64,000 nt of DNA from BJGV01 sp964194745 (GCA_965248035.1 OZ252054.1:2294001-2358000), one strand, 5' to 3'. Counted from the stretch's first letter, positions 1 to 9,490 are shown. Translations and numbers: made by a program. Notes: generated by a model not told the origin, from the letters alone.

Positions 1-30
1 CATAGACTTATTACTTTAATTTGTTGCTGA

Positions 31-60
31 ATGTCTGCTTAGTGCCAAAAGTGGACATCC
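31..60 (+). repeat. REP-like palindrome
   Basis: Imperfect inverted repeat of the type TGTCTGCTT-AGTGCCAAAA-GTGGACAT. It belongs to a family with about twenty members in this window, nearly all intergenic. The core reads GCTTTGTGCCAAAAGC or GCTTTGGGTCGAAAGC flanked by TGTC/GACA arms, so it can fold into a short hairpin. Role unknown. Confidence 0.6.
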
Positions 61-95
61 ATCAATACGTTTGCATCTATAGTTAGAATTTGTCT

Positions 96-308
96 TTAGC
101 TAAGATCGCAACCTGGTGGTAGCCTCCAAGACCTTGTTGCTGGTACGACTTTTTCATCTTTATCAATGATCTGGAAATATTCTCCAGTATCCTTTTCTAT
201 ACGAACTATTGAAACTAGATAGTCATCTAATTTTGAACGTGTCGCATCTGATGTATTAGGGGCAATCCAAGCTATATGTAATGAAGGGTAATAAGTCACA
301 CTTTTCAT
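96..308 (-). CDS. small hypothetical protein (70 aa)
   Basis: Open frame of 70 residues with plausible soluble-protein composition (YFQIIDKDEKVV near the middle). I recognise no domain. There is no convincing ribosome-binding site before the start, and the neighbouring DNA is attachment-like repeat, so this may be a remnant of a longer gene. The frame ends just inside a REP-bounded segment at the left edge of the window. Confidence 0.3.
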   Translation of the reverse strand: MKSVTYYPSLHIAWIAPNTSDATRSKLDDYLVSIVRIEKDTGEYFQIIDKDEKVVPATRSWRLPPGCDLS

Positions 309-323
309 GGCTTCAAGCGTACT

Positions 324-410
324 GAATCTGTTGGTACATTGAAAACAAATAATATTTAGAGCAGCTTAGAGTGCAGGTTGTGGCCTGTAGTATGATTCCC
401 ACCGTCCCGA
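324..410 (+). repeat. att-like repeat, family A, decayed
   Basis: Carries CTGTTGGTACATTGAAAA followed about 50 bases later by a tRNA/tmRNA-like 3' end (TATGATTCCCACCGTC). It is a degenerate member of the repeat best seen at 12031-12150, and in the same orientation. The open frame on the opposite strand here is judged non-coding. Confidence 0.5.
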
Positions 411-678
411 GACAGTCAACTTTTACGCCAAAATCAACTTCCCGTAACTTAGTGATTCCACCTTCTTGCGATACCCATGACTTTTTATGGATGTGGCCAC
501 TAGCTTTATTCATTCTCCAATTTGCCGTTATTATGTGATATAAATTACAGAATTAATTTGTTGGTTTATATAATATGCTAAATACTAAAAGGAGAACGAT
601 TGGGAAAACTATTCTTAAACCATCGAACTCTTGTGAGCAGTTGCGTGAAAGCTGAGTTAACTTATCGGAGACTTTTGA

Positions 679-816
679 ATGTTGAAGATAAAAGCGATCG
701 TAGTAAGGCAGTTACTTGGACTTGCCACATTCTTGATGTGCGCCTTCCTTGTCCTTATCGGTCTTAGTCTAGCTGGATTTGGAACTACACGTCGTAGAAA
801 AGCATCAATTAAATAA
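679..816 (+). CDS. 45-aa peptide resembling a PEP-CTERM anchor
   Basis: The ORF encodes a hydrophobic stretch followed by LSLAGFGTTRRRK, close to the hydrophobic-helix-plus-arginine end of PEP-CTERM exosortase substrates. The preceding Pro-Glu-Pro is missing. It may be the 3' remnant of a surface protein or a small membrane peptide. A hairpin terminator lies about 55 bases downstream. Confidence 0.35.
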   Translation: MLKIKAIVVRQLLGLATFLMCAFLVLIGLSLAGFGTTRRRKASIK

Positions 817-871
817 TACAGATTCGGATCAAACGAAAAAGTATATATAAAGGGAGAAGTAATGGCGAAAA

Positions 872-896
872 GCCTCGACTAGATCGGGGGTTTTTT
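872..896 (+). terminator. Rho-independent terminator
   Basis: CCTCGA-CTAGA-TCGGGG stem-loop followed by six T. It would end transcription of the small ORF at 679-816. Confidence 0.6.
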
Positions 897-926
897 GTGC
901 TTAAAAAAATGTAAATGGGCAATTAT

Positions 927-959
927 GAACGTCCGCTTTGGGTCGATAGCAGTCATTCG
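927..959 (+). repeat. REP-like palindrome
   Basis: GTCCGCTTTGGGTCGATAGC followed by AGTCATTC. Same family as 31-60, in the GGGTCGA variant that opens the composite att-like units. Confidence 0.6.
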
Positions 960-1005
960 CCAATTTTCTTTCTGAAAAAACTTTCCTCCGAAATTTGGTA
1001 GTGCT

Positions 1006-1329
1006 CTAATTTGATTGAGACCCATCTACATATTCGAAGAGAATGTCTGTAGCTAGACCAGAGCTGCGATCCTTCACAGTTTTTCGAGTGATATTTGGAC
1101 TATCAGAACTGGCTCGGAATACCTCTTCCTCAGTCATTCCCAGCTCTGCTATCAAGTGCAGAGTCGTATGAGGATTATGATTCGGATTGTAAAGCTTTTC
1201 GCCTTGAAGAAATTTTTCGAGGCGCTTTCGTTTCGAGATTCGGTCACCAAAATAGTAAACAATCGCTATAACGACAAAGATTGCCGTTAGAATAGAGGCT
1301 ATGTTCGCTAATGACGCTAGATTATCCAT
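1006..1329 (-). CDS. small membrane-anchored protein (107 aa)
   Basis: One N-terminal transmembrane helix (about residues 9-28, ILTAIFVVIAIVYYFG) is followed by a basic stop-transfer stretch (SKRKR) and a soluble tail with an ELGMTEEEVFRASS helix. The tail looks like a small DNA- or protein-binding helix pair, but I recognise no family. It is a single gene with no operon partner. The frame is clean and the composition protein-like, so it is probably real. Confidence 0.55.
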   Translation of the reverse strand: MDNLASLANIASILTAIFVVIAIVYYFGDRISKRKRLEKFLQGEKLYNPNHNPHTTLHLIAELGMTEEEVFRASSDSPNITRKTVKDRSSGLATDILFEYVDGSQSN

Positions 1330-1537
1330 CGCTGTTATTACACGTATCCAACTAATCCTAGTAATCTATCACAATTGGTAGCGTTCTAATTTGCCTTCAA
1401 TGGCTTATTCTTTTTCTTTATCTTGATGAAATACCTAAGTTCATCACATTCTACGCTCTCTCGAGCCCGACATCTTAACGTTTGATTAAACGGTGGTTGC
1501 TGCGGGAATTATATACATTCCTAGACAGCCTGGTTTA

Positions 1538-1699
1538 TCATAACTCCTTCAAACGTTGATCCCGTTTCGCGTCCGCCACTCGGAAAACTGTTTTGACAAT
1601 CGCTTCGGGCAGCGCGTCAATCTTCTCGATGATCCGTATGACGGGACGGCCTCTAGGACGCTTGAGTGTGGGGGGCTTTTTAGAGGGTTTCGGTTTCAT
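1538..1699 (-). CDS. 53-aa AT-hook peptide, last gene of the transposon
   Basis: The start codon overlaps the stop of the HNH frame (ATGA), so translation is probably coupled. The peptide is very basic and carries LKRPRGRPV near residue 12, a textbook AT-hook core (RGRP) that inserts in the minor groove of AT-rich DNA. The second half is a predicted helix (IIEKIDALPEAIVKTVFRVA). The element ends are AT-rich, so end binding or regulation is conceivable but unproven. A 59-aa last ORF sits in the same place in the other transposon type. Confidence 0.6.
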   Translation of the reverse strand: MKPKPSKKPPTLKRPRGRPVIRIIEKIDALPEAIVKTVFRVADAKRDQRLKEL

Positions 1700-3215
1700 G
1701 TTTTACCTACTCGCTGCTTCCGCTTGATCCATCCCTTATCGGTCAGCAACACAAGCAATTCATCATGGGATTTCGTGCCTTTCAACGAATTACAGGCTCC
1801 ACACAACAGTTGAAGGTTACTGATATGATCCGTGCCCCCTTTTGCCCGTGGGACAATATGGTCGATGTGAAGATGCCGAAGTTCAAAATGACTCTCGCAC
1901 CCGTTACAATACCCGCCTTGCTCACCATACAAATACTTCTTGTTCTCCACTGAACCATAGGCCTTGATCTTCCCCAATCCGTGCGTTGCGGCATATCCGT
2001 CCGATGGGTGCCATGGTAGAACAACCCTAATTCGTCATGCATCCGTGACTTGATCAAGTCAGCGGCTTTTGAGGAGATATCGATCCAGATCCATTGGCGT
2101 TGCTTCTGTTCAGCGGCCACGCAGGTCGTCGCACACCCACAAAATGGGTCTAACACCACGTCCCCAGGTTTACTGCTGGCTTCAAGAATTCGACGTATGA
2201 GTGCAAGGGGTTTTTGTGTAGGATATTTGGTTCGTTCTTTTGTGTCTCTTTCAGGAATCCAACGGACATCCTCGTCGATCCCGTCTTGTGTCCTGTAGAG
2301 ACAGCCTTTTGTATGCGGCTGGTAAGCCCAAATATCCTGCAAAAGTTGGCCTGGACTGCTGGCTAAGTACTGTCGATAGGTTGGAAGACCCTGTCCTGAA
2401 CCTTTTGGTAAATCTATCATTCCTAACGCATACAAAGAGTCTAACTTCTCATGTTGAGGTAGTTCTGGATCAATGCCGAACTCAAGAACTAACTTTGAGG
2501 GAATAGCCCAGTGCCGCCCAACGGCTGTTGGATCATACCCACGCCACGGCTTACCGCTTTCTCCGTACCGAATCCCTAAACCATGGATTGAATTGGTCCA
2601 ATACTGGCCCCGTTCATCTGTCTTCTTGAAGTACGTCTCCACATGACCCTTGAGGTATGGCGTAAACACGGGCTTATGTTTGTACTCAGATGATCGCGCA
2701 TAGAAGAAGATCACGTCATGAATAGGACCAAACCGATCTGCATAATTGTGTGACCCCGTTCGCCGCCAGACAATCTCATTGCGGAAAAGGTCTTTGCCAA
2801 AAATCGAATCCATAAGCAATTTCAGATAATGGCCCGCCGTAGGATCACAATGCAGATAGATTGCACTGGTTGGCTTGAGAAGACGACGCATTTCTAGAAT
2901 CCGAACCGACATGTAGATGAGGTAACTCATCATCGAGTCACCATGAATCAGACGTGTCGCGTTCAGCAGATCATACAGACCCGGATGCTCATGTTTGATC
3001 TGACCATGCCATGCCAAATTTACGTCTTCTAGGCCCCATGTATCTTTGAACGCCGCCCCAGCCGCTTTGCTTCCTATCGGTGCGGCATAGTCGTGTTTTG
3101 AATTGAACGGAGGATCAAGGTAGATCAGATCCACGGACTCGCTGTTCATCCCTCGCATAATATCGAGGTTGTCACCAGTCCAAATCGTCTGATTCTGCCA
3201 GTTGGGTTTGCCCAT
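1696..3215 (-). pseudogene. DNA methyltransferase with C-terminal HNH nuclease, frameshifted
   Basis: The N-terminal part is a beta-class amino methyltransferase: DPPFNS catalytic motif IV near residue 35 precedes the SAM-binding DPFCGCATT motif. The frame continues normally to PQRTD and is then lost. The true continuation, LGKIKAYGS, is in the next frame and leads into an HNH nuclease with paired CNGC and CGAC zinc ligands and HIDHIVPRAKGG. I recall intact relatives in which the two domains form one protein of about 500 residues. One missing T in GATTTGGGG near 1975 would explain the break, so this may be a real mutation or an assembly error. It starts 4 bases after the transposase stop. Confidence 0.85.
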
Positions 3216-3219
3216 CTGA

Positions 3220-4164
3220 TTACCTCACCAATTCTTTATAGGGCAATCGTTTTCCCACCACACCTTGAGCCAAGAACGTCATTTGCTCAATCGTGTCTGA
3301 TTCCCGAATCGTCTGCCGTACGGCAAACTCGTTCACGTACCGGTGCAAATGCTTCCCGCTCATCTTGTGAAACATTCCGTGGTAGCCACGTTTCAGCATG
3401 GCCCAAAACGATTCAATGCCGTTCGTATGGGCTTGCCCATTCACGTATTCCTTCACGGAATGATTGACTTGCTCCAAGGTGTAGCCCTGTCTCTGTAAGC
3501 CGAGATACCCTGGGTTTTGGTCACTGTAGACCGTCGTCCCATGATCCGTATGCTTCGTGACAAACCGTTGTAACATGACGGAACTGACTGGTGAAATGAC
3601 TTGGGCGGTGACGGCCTTCGTGGTACGGGACTTCATACCGACCACGGCATGCTTGCCAGCAGGCCACCGGCCCCTGATGCCCTTTTTCGAGGCGTGCCGA
3701 TTGCCTTCTTTTCCGCCGATGTACGTCTCATCGACTTCGACCGGACCAACCATGGACGCCTTGTCCATATCCCACGCTTGCCGAATCTTCTGCGCCATCA
3801 TCCACGCCGTCTTTTGTGTCACCTTCAAATCCCGATGGAGTTTCATGCTGGACACACCTTTGAGATTCGTAGACATCAGATAGAACCCGATCACCCACTT
3901 CCTCAAGGGAAGGTTACTGGATTGCATTACCGTTCCCATTTTCACGCTGAAATACTTCCGGCACGTCGTACAATGATACGGCATGGGATTATCGTTCGGG
4001 ACGGGCTTGGTGTGTTCGGAAGCACAGTAAGGACACGTCCGGCCTTTGGCCCATCGGATAGATTCAAACCATGCTCGTGCTGAGGCTTCATCAGGGAATC
4101 GGTCAATGAGTTCGACAAGGCTAATTCCGTTTCGGTAATGTTTTCCTAGGGCTTTCTTCGACAT
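3220..4164 (-). CDS. IS1595-family (ISXO2-like) transposase
   Basis: A DDE-type transposase of 314 residues with an N-terminal zinc ribbon (CPYC and CTTC pairs), then VEVDETYIGGKE (first Asp), VYSDQNPGY (second Asp) and TNGIESFWAMLKRGYHG (acidic third residue). I choose the start at 4164 because AAGGAGTGGAGAAC directly precedes that ATG. An upstream in-frame ATG at 4260 overlaps the stop of the membrane-protein gene and would add 32 unrelated residues. It catalyses movement of the 1504-4859 element. Confidence 0.93.
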   Translation of the reverse strand: MSKKALGKHYRNGISLVELIDRFPDEASARAWFESIRWAKGRTCPYCASEHTKPVPNDNPMPYHCTTCRKYFSVKMGTVMQSSNLPLRKWVIGFYLMSTNLKGVSSMKLHRDLKVTQKTAWMMAQKIRQAWDMDKASMVGPVEVDETYIGGKEGNRHASKKGIRGRWPAGKHAVVGMKSRTTKAVTAQVISPVSSVMLQRFVTKHTDHGTTVYSDQNPGYLGLQRQGYTLEQVNHSVKEYVNGQAHTNGIESFWAMLKRGYHGMFHKMSGKHLHRYVNEFAVRQTIRESDTIEQMTFLAQGVVGKRLPYKELVR

Positions 4165-4259
4165 GTTCTCCACTCCTTCTTTGGTCGTCATCTGTTGTCT
4201 AGTAATGTACCAAAAATAGGAGTTGGTGTCAAGGGTTTGTTTCGGATAGGCATCTGACA

Positions 4260-4814
4260 TCAGGAGTATTGTTCTTCTAGAGTCTTTTCAAGGTCCGTCC
4301 AGTCTTGCCTATCATCAGGCGTCATATCTTCAAACACCTTTCGAGCACGACTCAGATCGTTCTGTTTGGCACGTGTTCCCACAATGATCAGGAAGTTTCT
4401 CCACAACAGCCTTGACGTGAAGTTGCGTTCGAGAAGAGGGGGGCAGGGAATCTGATACCTGTCCAGTTCCAACCGAAGACGTTCGACTTCAAATATCACG
4501 TCGCGTGTCCCCACACGATCAACCGTGTTTGTCGCCGATATTCTCTTTGCCACTGTCACACACCGATCAGCATACGCCCGTCCCCATCGCACACCAGGAA
4601 GCCAAGAATAGATCACAAACACGCCATAGACAGCAGAGGCCGTGACACAAAAGGCAACAATGGGAATCGAGAGAGCCTTGAAAAGTGGGAGGGCCTCTAG
4701 CATTTGGTGAATCCTTCCCATCCAAAGCACAGCTGACAGGCTAGCACCAATACAGCCAGAGAATACAGATGTATGAACAAGGCGGAGTGTGTCCGTCGTC
4801 CACATACCGACCAT
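4260..4814 (-). CDS. membrane protein carried by the transposon (184 aa)
   Basis: Two hydrophobic helices (about residues 13-35 and 46-70) are followed by a soluble helical domain with RDVIFEVERLRLELD and a charged end (DWTDLEKTLEEQYS). I do not recognise the family. It lies inside the element between the right inverted repeat and the transposase, on the same strand, with its stop overlapping a possible transposase start. It is therefore cargo, not host sequence. A role in transport, immunity or regulation cannot be deduced. Confidence 0.6.
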   Translation of the reverse strand: MVGMWTTDTLRLVHTSVFSGCIGASLSAVLWMGRIHQMLEALPLFKALSIPIVAFCVTASAVYGVFVIYSWLPGVRWGRAYADRCVTVAKRISATNTVDRVGTRDVIFEVERLRLELDRYQIPCPPLLERNFTSRLLWRNFLIIVGTRAKQNDLSRARKVFEDMTPDDRQDWTDLEKTLEEQYS

Positions 4815-4875
4815 CCTACGTGGTTGTTGCCGCCCTGTCTAGGATTGTATATAATTCCCGTTGCTGCCACCCACC

Positions 4876-4906
4876 AATGTTTGCTTTTTGCCAAAAGAGG
4901 ACATTT
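4876..4906 (+). repeat. REP-like palindrome
   Basis: TGCTTTTTGCCAAAAGAGGACAT, a diverged copy of the dispersed family, 9 bases beyond the target duplication of the first transposon. Confidence 0.5.
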
Positions 4907-4947
4907 GATTAGCTCGTGCTCACTACTAAATTAAAATGGGTGGTTCA

Positions 4948-5697
4948 CTAACCCTCCATAATATTTGCTTCGATAATATTCTCTGCAAAGTTTTGATAGG
5001 CCCCTTCGATTTGCATGGCCATCGTGTCTGGGAATACATGGAAATTCCCACTATGAAGTGCAGCTACAATACCATTTGCTACTACGCTTGGCGGTTCTGC
5101 TATTTCCATCATTCCTGAAGCAACGAGCATATCCGTCGCAATAGGACCAGGGTGAACACTTATTACTACAGTGCCTTGTTCACTTAATAGATCTCGCAAT
5201 GCTTGAGTGATCGAATACGCTGCGGCTTTTGATGCAGAGTAGGTAGCTATTGGAACGAAATTTTTAATCGATGCCACAGAATTAAGCTGAATGAATGCAC
5301 CACCACTATTGGTTTTCAAAACTGGTGCAAAGGCTTGTGCCATCCGAATAAGGCCACAAACATTTATGTCCATTTCAAAATTTAACGAATTTAGGGCATC
5401 TTTATCCAGAGGTGTAGAATGTTTATTCACTCCAGCATTGTTTACCACCACCTCAACATCTTTGGCATGTTGAACCGCAGCTGTAATGGTTTCCGGCTTT
5501 GTTAAATCTATATAAATAGCTTCCACTCGTTCACCATATTGTTCAACTAGTGGTGCAGCTGAATCCAGATTTCTCACTGCGGCATACACTTTCTTTGCTC
5601 CTTTTTCTAAAAAAGTTTCTACGATCACTTTTCCAATGCCTCGGTTAGCGCCTGTTACAAGTGCTGTTTTATCTTTAATGTCATATTTAATAATCAT
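4948..5697 (-). CDS. short-chain dehydrogenase/reductase
   Basis: Classical SDR of 249 residues. It has the TGANRGIG cofactor loop near the N-terminus, NNAG in the middle, a Ser before YSASKAA (catalytic Tyr and Lys) and the HPGPIATDM segment that follows the active site. It probably reduces or oxidises a small carbonyl/alcohol substrate with NAD(P); the substrate is unknown. I place the start at 5697, preceded by AAAGGAAAAACAC; the frame could extend 11 codons upstream without a better site. It stands alone between the transposon and the AttH-like gene. A broken SDR of a different type lies at 38045-38799. Confidence 0.85.
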   Translation of the reverse strand: MIIKYDIKDKTALVTGANRGIGKVIVETFLEKGAKKVYAAVRNLDSAAPLVEQYGERVEAIYIDLTKPETITAAVQHAKDVEVVVNNAGVNKHSTPLDKDALNSLNFEMDINVCGLIRMAQAFAPVLKTNSGGAFIQLNSVASIKNFVPIATYSASKAAAYSITQALRDLLSEQGTVVISVHPGPIATDMLVASGMMEIAEPPSVVANGIVAALHSGNFHVFPDTMAMQIEGAYQNFAENIIEANIMEG

Positions 5698-5789
5698 GTG
5701 TTTTTCCTTTAGGCTAACTGGTGGGATCAATTGCCAGTCAACAGTTGTGATAAGTAGTCAGGTTTTATGAACTTCGGAGGCGAATGTAT

Positions 5790-6938
5790 TCATAGCTTGA
5801 GAGGCTTTGTATATCCGGTCATTTCAAAATAACCGCGGCCAGCGGGTTTGCCATCGCGGGTGATCGTGACCGCGCCTTCCCAATAAACTGCACCAACCGA
5901 TAGACGCGAGTCCAGTTCCTGATCGTCCTGTAAAGGTGTGAGTAGCCATTCAGTCGAACCGGTTTGAATTCGCATCGACACTGGGTAAGTAGCATCCGTG
6001 CGCGGCGAGCGCCAAGTGCGTTTTGGACCAAATTGTACATGTTCCGGCGTAAACAGCGTAATGTGGCCGGATGCGTCTCGTAGTGCGGCATACGCCCACA
6101 CCTCATCACCATTTTTACCGCGAATTCGAAATGCCATCAGGGTGGAGCCATCGTCGAGATTTGCACCGACCCAATCCCATCCGTCAGCGCCCGAGTCGAG
6201 ATATGATGTAGACCATTCGTGGTCAAGCCAAGCAGTACCGATGACGGTTATTGGCTTGCCATGATGTATGACTGTTCCTGTGACTTGTAAATGCGGTTCG
6301 CTATAGTAATAGCTGGCTTGCTCCAGTCGTGGTCCCTTGCGTGAAAAGCCATTATTACCCTGCAGCATCAGTGGTTGTGAGGGGGTCAGTGACAAGCGAA
6401 ACGTAAAGTTGTGCGCTTTTATTATGGTCTGATAGCGGCCGTTTTCTTCGCGTATCATGTGCCAATCATTCAGCTTTACATCGGTATTGCCTTCTTTGGT
6501 ATAAGCTAGACTGAAGCCTTCGCGTGCACTCTTTTGGTCATGTAACAACTTTCCCACGGCTGGATCGGACAGCGCCGCGTGCGCAATTATAAGTTGCTTG
6601 GGTGCAAAGCGGCTTGGATTGGCCCGGTCGATCGCTGTTGCGGCGCGAAAAAAAGTGATCTGGAAACCGAGCGGCTTTTTATCGGGAGTCTCCAGCCAAC
6701 CTGTTACGTACCACCACTCGGTGCGGAAACCTGGATGGGCACCGAAATCGTGGGGGAAGCTAAGCGCCACATCAGGGGTGACTGGGGAAAACTGATGGGG
6801 CAATCGAGGGGATTCAGCGAAAGCGCAGGCAGCAACCAGATGCGACAAGAAAAATATCATTCTTGCGAATAGTATAACCCGGTGTTTATCTTCGCGAGGC
6901 CAACCAATTCGGACGAGATTGCGTTTTAAAAAATGCAT
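5790..6938 (-). CDS. AttH/CrtC-like lipocalin-fold protein
   Basis: A 382-residue exported protein: after a signal segment ending near ACAFAESP comes the paired-lipocalin fold of AttH and carotenoid 1,2-hydratases. Recognisable stretches are FRTEWWYVTGWL, SYYYSEPHLQVTG and GTAWLDHEWSTSYL. Members often sit downstream of a LolD-like ATPase and an FtsX-type permease, as here. The ATG overlaps the permease stop (TAATG), so the three genes form one translation-coupled operon. It may bind or modify a lipid-like ligand at the envelope. Confidence 0.85.
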   Translation of the reverse strand: MHFLKRNLVRIGWPREDKHRVILFARMIFFLSHLVAACAFAESPRLPHQFSPVTPDVALSFPHDFGAHPGFRTEWWYVTGWLETPDKKPLGFQITFFRAATAIDRANPSRFAPKQLIIAHAALSDPAVGKLLHDQKSAREGFSLAYTKEGNTDVKLNDWHMIREENGRYQTIIKAHNFTFRLSLTPSQPLMLQGNNGFSRKGPRLEQASYYYSEPHLQVTGTVIHHGKPITVIGTAWLDHEWSTSYLDSGADGWDWVGANLDDGSTLMAFRIRGKNGDEVWAYAALRDASGHITLFTPEHVQFGPKRTWRSPRTDATYPVSMRIQTGSTEWLLTPLQDDQELDSRLSVGAVYWEGAVTITRDGKPAGRGYFEMTGYTKPLKL

Positions 6939-9490
6939 TACCAATCTTCCCTTATCGCACGTATTGCGTTGCCCGAGACTGCATGACGTCCTGATACCAG
7001 TGCAGTCAAGGCAGCCAACACCAGCAATACTAGGGCAACTGCTATCAGTCCTTTCCATGGCAGGCTTAGTTGCATAGTCCAATGGAACGACTGCGGATTC
7101 ACGATGAAGACGAGAATCAGGCTGATGCACCAACCGAGTACAAATCCGAGTGCAATGCCGAGCCCAGTTAGCAGGCCGCCTTCGGCCGCCAGAATACCGA
7201 GAATCTGGCGGCGCGTTACGCCGATATGGCGCAATATGCCAAACTCTTTAGTACGTGCCAAAGTTTGTGCCGAGAAACTCGCTGCCACACCTAGCAGTCC
7301 TATAACAATCGCGACCGCTTCTAGCAAATAAGTTACTGCAAAACTGCGGTCGAAAATATTCAAGCTTAACGCACGAATCTGGCCGGGTTCCGAAAATTTC
7401 AAGGCGCTGCCGAATGGCAAGCGTTTCAATGACGCAATCACCTGAGCGGGTGCAACATCAGTTTGCAGCCAAATTACGGCATCATTTACTTTCTGATCGC
7501 CCGACAGTGCTTGATAGTCAGTTAGCCGCATCTGTATTGCACCGAATTGCCGCCTATAGTCGCGCCACACACCGGCGACAACAAAGCTGGGCGCAGAAAC
7601 TCCTATTGGCAACATTACCCGCTTGCCAAGCGTATAACCATATAGATCAACCATCGCTTCTGATACCCAGATGGGTATTGCATCCTTCGGGAGCAGAGCG
7701 GGCACGATTACTTCACCTGTCATCGGCAAGGTGTTGCCGGGATCAATCATATCAATGGGCCGGGCAATCAGCACAATGCTGGGCCGGGTTGGATCGAGCA
7801 TTAGTTGTGATGATCGGAAAAAGTCCACATGGGAGATGCCGGATGTAGCGGAAAGCACTTTTACTTCATCCGGTGTAAAGCCACGCGTATCGCCGCTTGC
7901 TGCAGTTTGTACGTATAAATCGGCAGGTAGAATATGCTTCAGCCAATCATCAACTGATACCCGAAAACTGGTGACCATGATTGCCATCGCAACCACTAGG
8001 GTAAAGCTTGCCAGCACTCCCCCCAAAGCGATAGCAGCCTGATTGGGTGCATTGGCCAGCCGTGTCAACGCCAGTGTCGGTACGGATTCGGACGTGCGCC
8101 GGGTTACCACAAAAAATACAGCAGAGAAAATTAATGCCGAAAGGCGCGGCATGAGTACAATACCACCGATCAGCAACAGCGCCACTGCAAGATAGCCAAA
8201 GATCGGCAAATCAAAAATCGGTGGCAATTGTGTGAGCAAACCCCCTAATGCTAAACAAGCGAGGGCCGGCCAGGGTGTAGCCAACTTCGAGAGCGCTGCC
8301 TCTTCACCCCCAGATTTGAGTGCCGACGCGGGATGGGCATTTGCTGCTTCCCAAGCGGGGGCGGTGCAACCCAACAAGGTGACGCCCAATCCTAGAATGA
8401 AAAAGATTGTGGCCGTAAAGGAGTCAAAATGCACACTCGGTTGTACCCCCGGGAAAAATCCTCCTCCCAACTCTCCCCCAAAAACGCTCAATACCGCAGC
8501 GGCCATCGCGTAGCCTAGGGCAAGACCGAGCAGCGAGCCAATGGTACCAAGGACTGCTCCCTCCAATAAAATTTGGCCCAGCAATTGCCTGCGCGTTAGT
8601 CCAAGCACCCTCAGCAACGTAAACTGGTAGCGCCGCCGAACAACCGACAGCACCTGTGTGGAGAATACTAGGAACGCGCCGGTAAATAGTGCCACTAAGG
8701 CCAGCATGTTCAGATTGACGCGATAGGCACGTGACATATTGGCAATACGTGCCTCCTGATCCGCGGTTTCAGTGACAAGGTATTGTCCGCCCAATTCCTG
8801 CGTCAGCACCGTTTTAAACGTTTCGTGATCGATACCTTGCATCAATTTCAATTCGATGCGCGACAACTCGCCTATACGTTGGAAGCGCCACTGCGCTGCG
8901 CCTATATCCATGACTCCAATACGTTGTCCTGCACGGGTTCGTACCAGGCCACCCGCGACACGCAGCATAACAGTTTGTGTTCCTACACGCAGTTGCAGAG
9001 GATCGTCCCGCTTTACCCTTAGCCATTCCATTGCAGAAGGGGAAAGAAAAATAGCATCGTCCGCCAGAGTATCAAATTGCCTGTCTTCGGCTGGCATGCC
9101 GATCAAGTCCGGCGTGATGCTTGCAGCACGGAAAACATCAAGTCCGAGAATTTTTAATGTGGCGTTTTTTCGCTCGCCTGTGGTTCCGGGGACGGCGACA
9201 TCAAGTTCCAATACCGGGTTGGCAAGTTCGACATCGTTATGCTGTGCTAGAGCCGGATAAAGTAGCTCGGAAAAGGTTGCTTGTGTACCACGTACTTGCA
9301 GATCAGATTGGCCGGAAAGACTCTTGGCGGCGGCTGAAAATTCGTTGAAGGCGGCCGTATTGATCAGATGAACTGCAAATCCTAGCGCTACCCCGAGTGC
9401 TATTGCAGTGATGGCGACGGTAGCTTGCGCCAGATGAACCTTCCATTCGCCCAATAACAACCAGCGGGACAGCGTGCCGTTCTTCATCAC
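6938..9490 (-). CDS. ABC transporter permease, FtsX family, duplicated
   Basis: An 850-residue integral membrane protein with two FtsX domains. It has an N-terminal helix (TVAITAIALGVALGFAVHLI), a periplasmic loop, two permease blocks with the LLRVLGLTRRQL and ILRHIGVTRRQILGI coupling segments, and terminal helices. This is the architecture of lipoprotein/lipid-handling permeases of the LolE-AttF-YbbP type. The GTG start overlaps the ATPase stop (GTGA). With the ATPase it should form a mechanotransducing transporter; the AttH-like protein is its likely periplasmic partner. Confidence 0.9.
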   Translation of the reverse strand: MMKNGTLSRWLLLGEWKVHLAQATVAITAIALGVALGFAVHLINTAAFNEFSAAAKSLSGQSDLQVRGTQATFSELLYPALAQHNDVELANPVLELDVAVPGTTGERKNATLKILGLDVFRAASITPDLIGMPAEDRQFDTLADDAIFLSPSAMEWLRVKRDDPLQLRVGTQTVMLRVAGGLVRTRAGQRIGVMDIGAAQWRFQRIGELSRIELKLMQGIDHETFKTVLTQELGGQYLVTETADQEARIANMSRAYRVNLNMLALVALFTGAFLVFSTQVLSVVRRRYQFTLLRVLGLTRRQLLGQILLEGAVLGTIGSLLGLALGYAMAAAVLSVFGGELGGGFFPGVQPSVHFDSFTATIFFILGLGVTLLGCTAPAWEAANAHPASALKSGGEEAALSKLATPWPALACLALGGLLTQLPPIFDLPIFGYLAVALLLIGGIVLMPRLSALIFSAVFFVVTRRTSESVPTLALTRLANAPNQAAIALGGVLASFTLVVAMAIMVTSFRVSVDDWLKHILPADLYVQTAASGDTRGFTPDEVKVLSATSGISHVDFFRSSQLMLDPTRPSIVLIARPIDMIDPGNTLPMTGEVIVPALLPKDAIPIWVSEAMVDLYGYTLGKRVMLPIGVSAPSFVVAGVWRDYRRQFGAIQMRLTDYQALSGDQKVNDAVIWLQTDVAPAQVIASLKRLPFGSALKFSEPGQIRALSLNIFDRSFAVTYLLEAVAIVIGLLGVAASFSAQTLARTKEFGILRHIGVTRRQILGILAAEGGLLTGLGIALGFVLGWCISLILVFIVNPQSFHWTMQLSLPWKGLIAVALVLLVLAALTALVSGRHAVSGNAIRAIREDW

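Larger units (their letters stand above)
1504..4859 (-). mobile_element. IS1595-family transposon with methyltransferase-HNH cargo
   Basis: The element has imperfect inverted ends, GGGAATTATATACATTCCTAG at left against the complement of CTAGGATTGTATATAATTCCC at right (one mismatch in the first 21, then divergence). A perfect 8-bp target duplication GTTGCTGC flanks it at 1496-1503 and 4860-4867. Size is 3356 bp. All genes read on the minus strand in the order membrane protein, ISXO2-like transposase, DNA methyltransferase-HNH, AT-hook peptide. The first GGGAATTATATAC bases match the ends of the two R-M elements at 16843-19595 and 31403-34153, so they are relatives with different cargo. Confidence 0.92.

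Noticed and set aside
313..513. Open frame of 66 codons on the minus strand
   Set aside because: Half of it is the decayed att-like repeat at 324-410, and it has no ribosome-binding site or recognisable composition.
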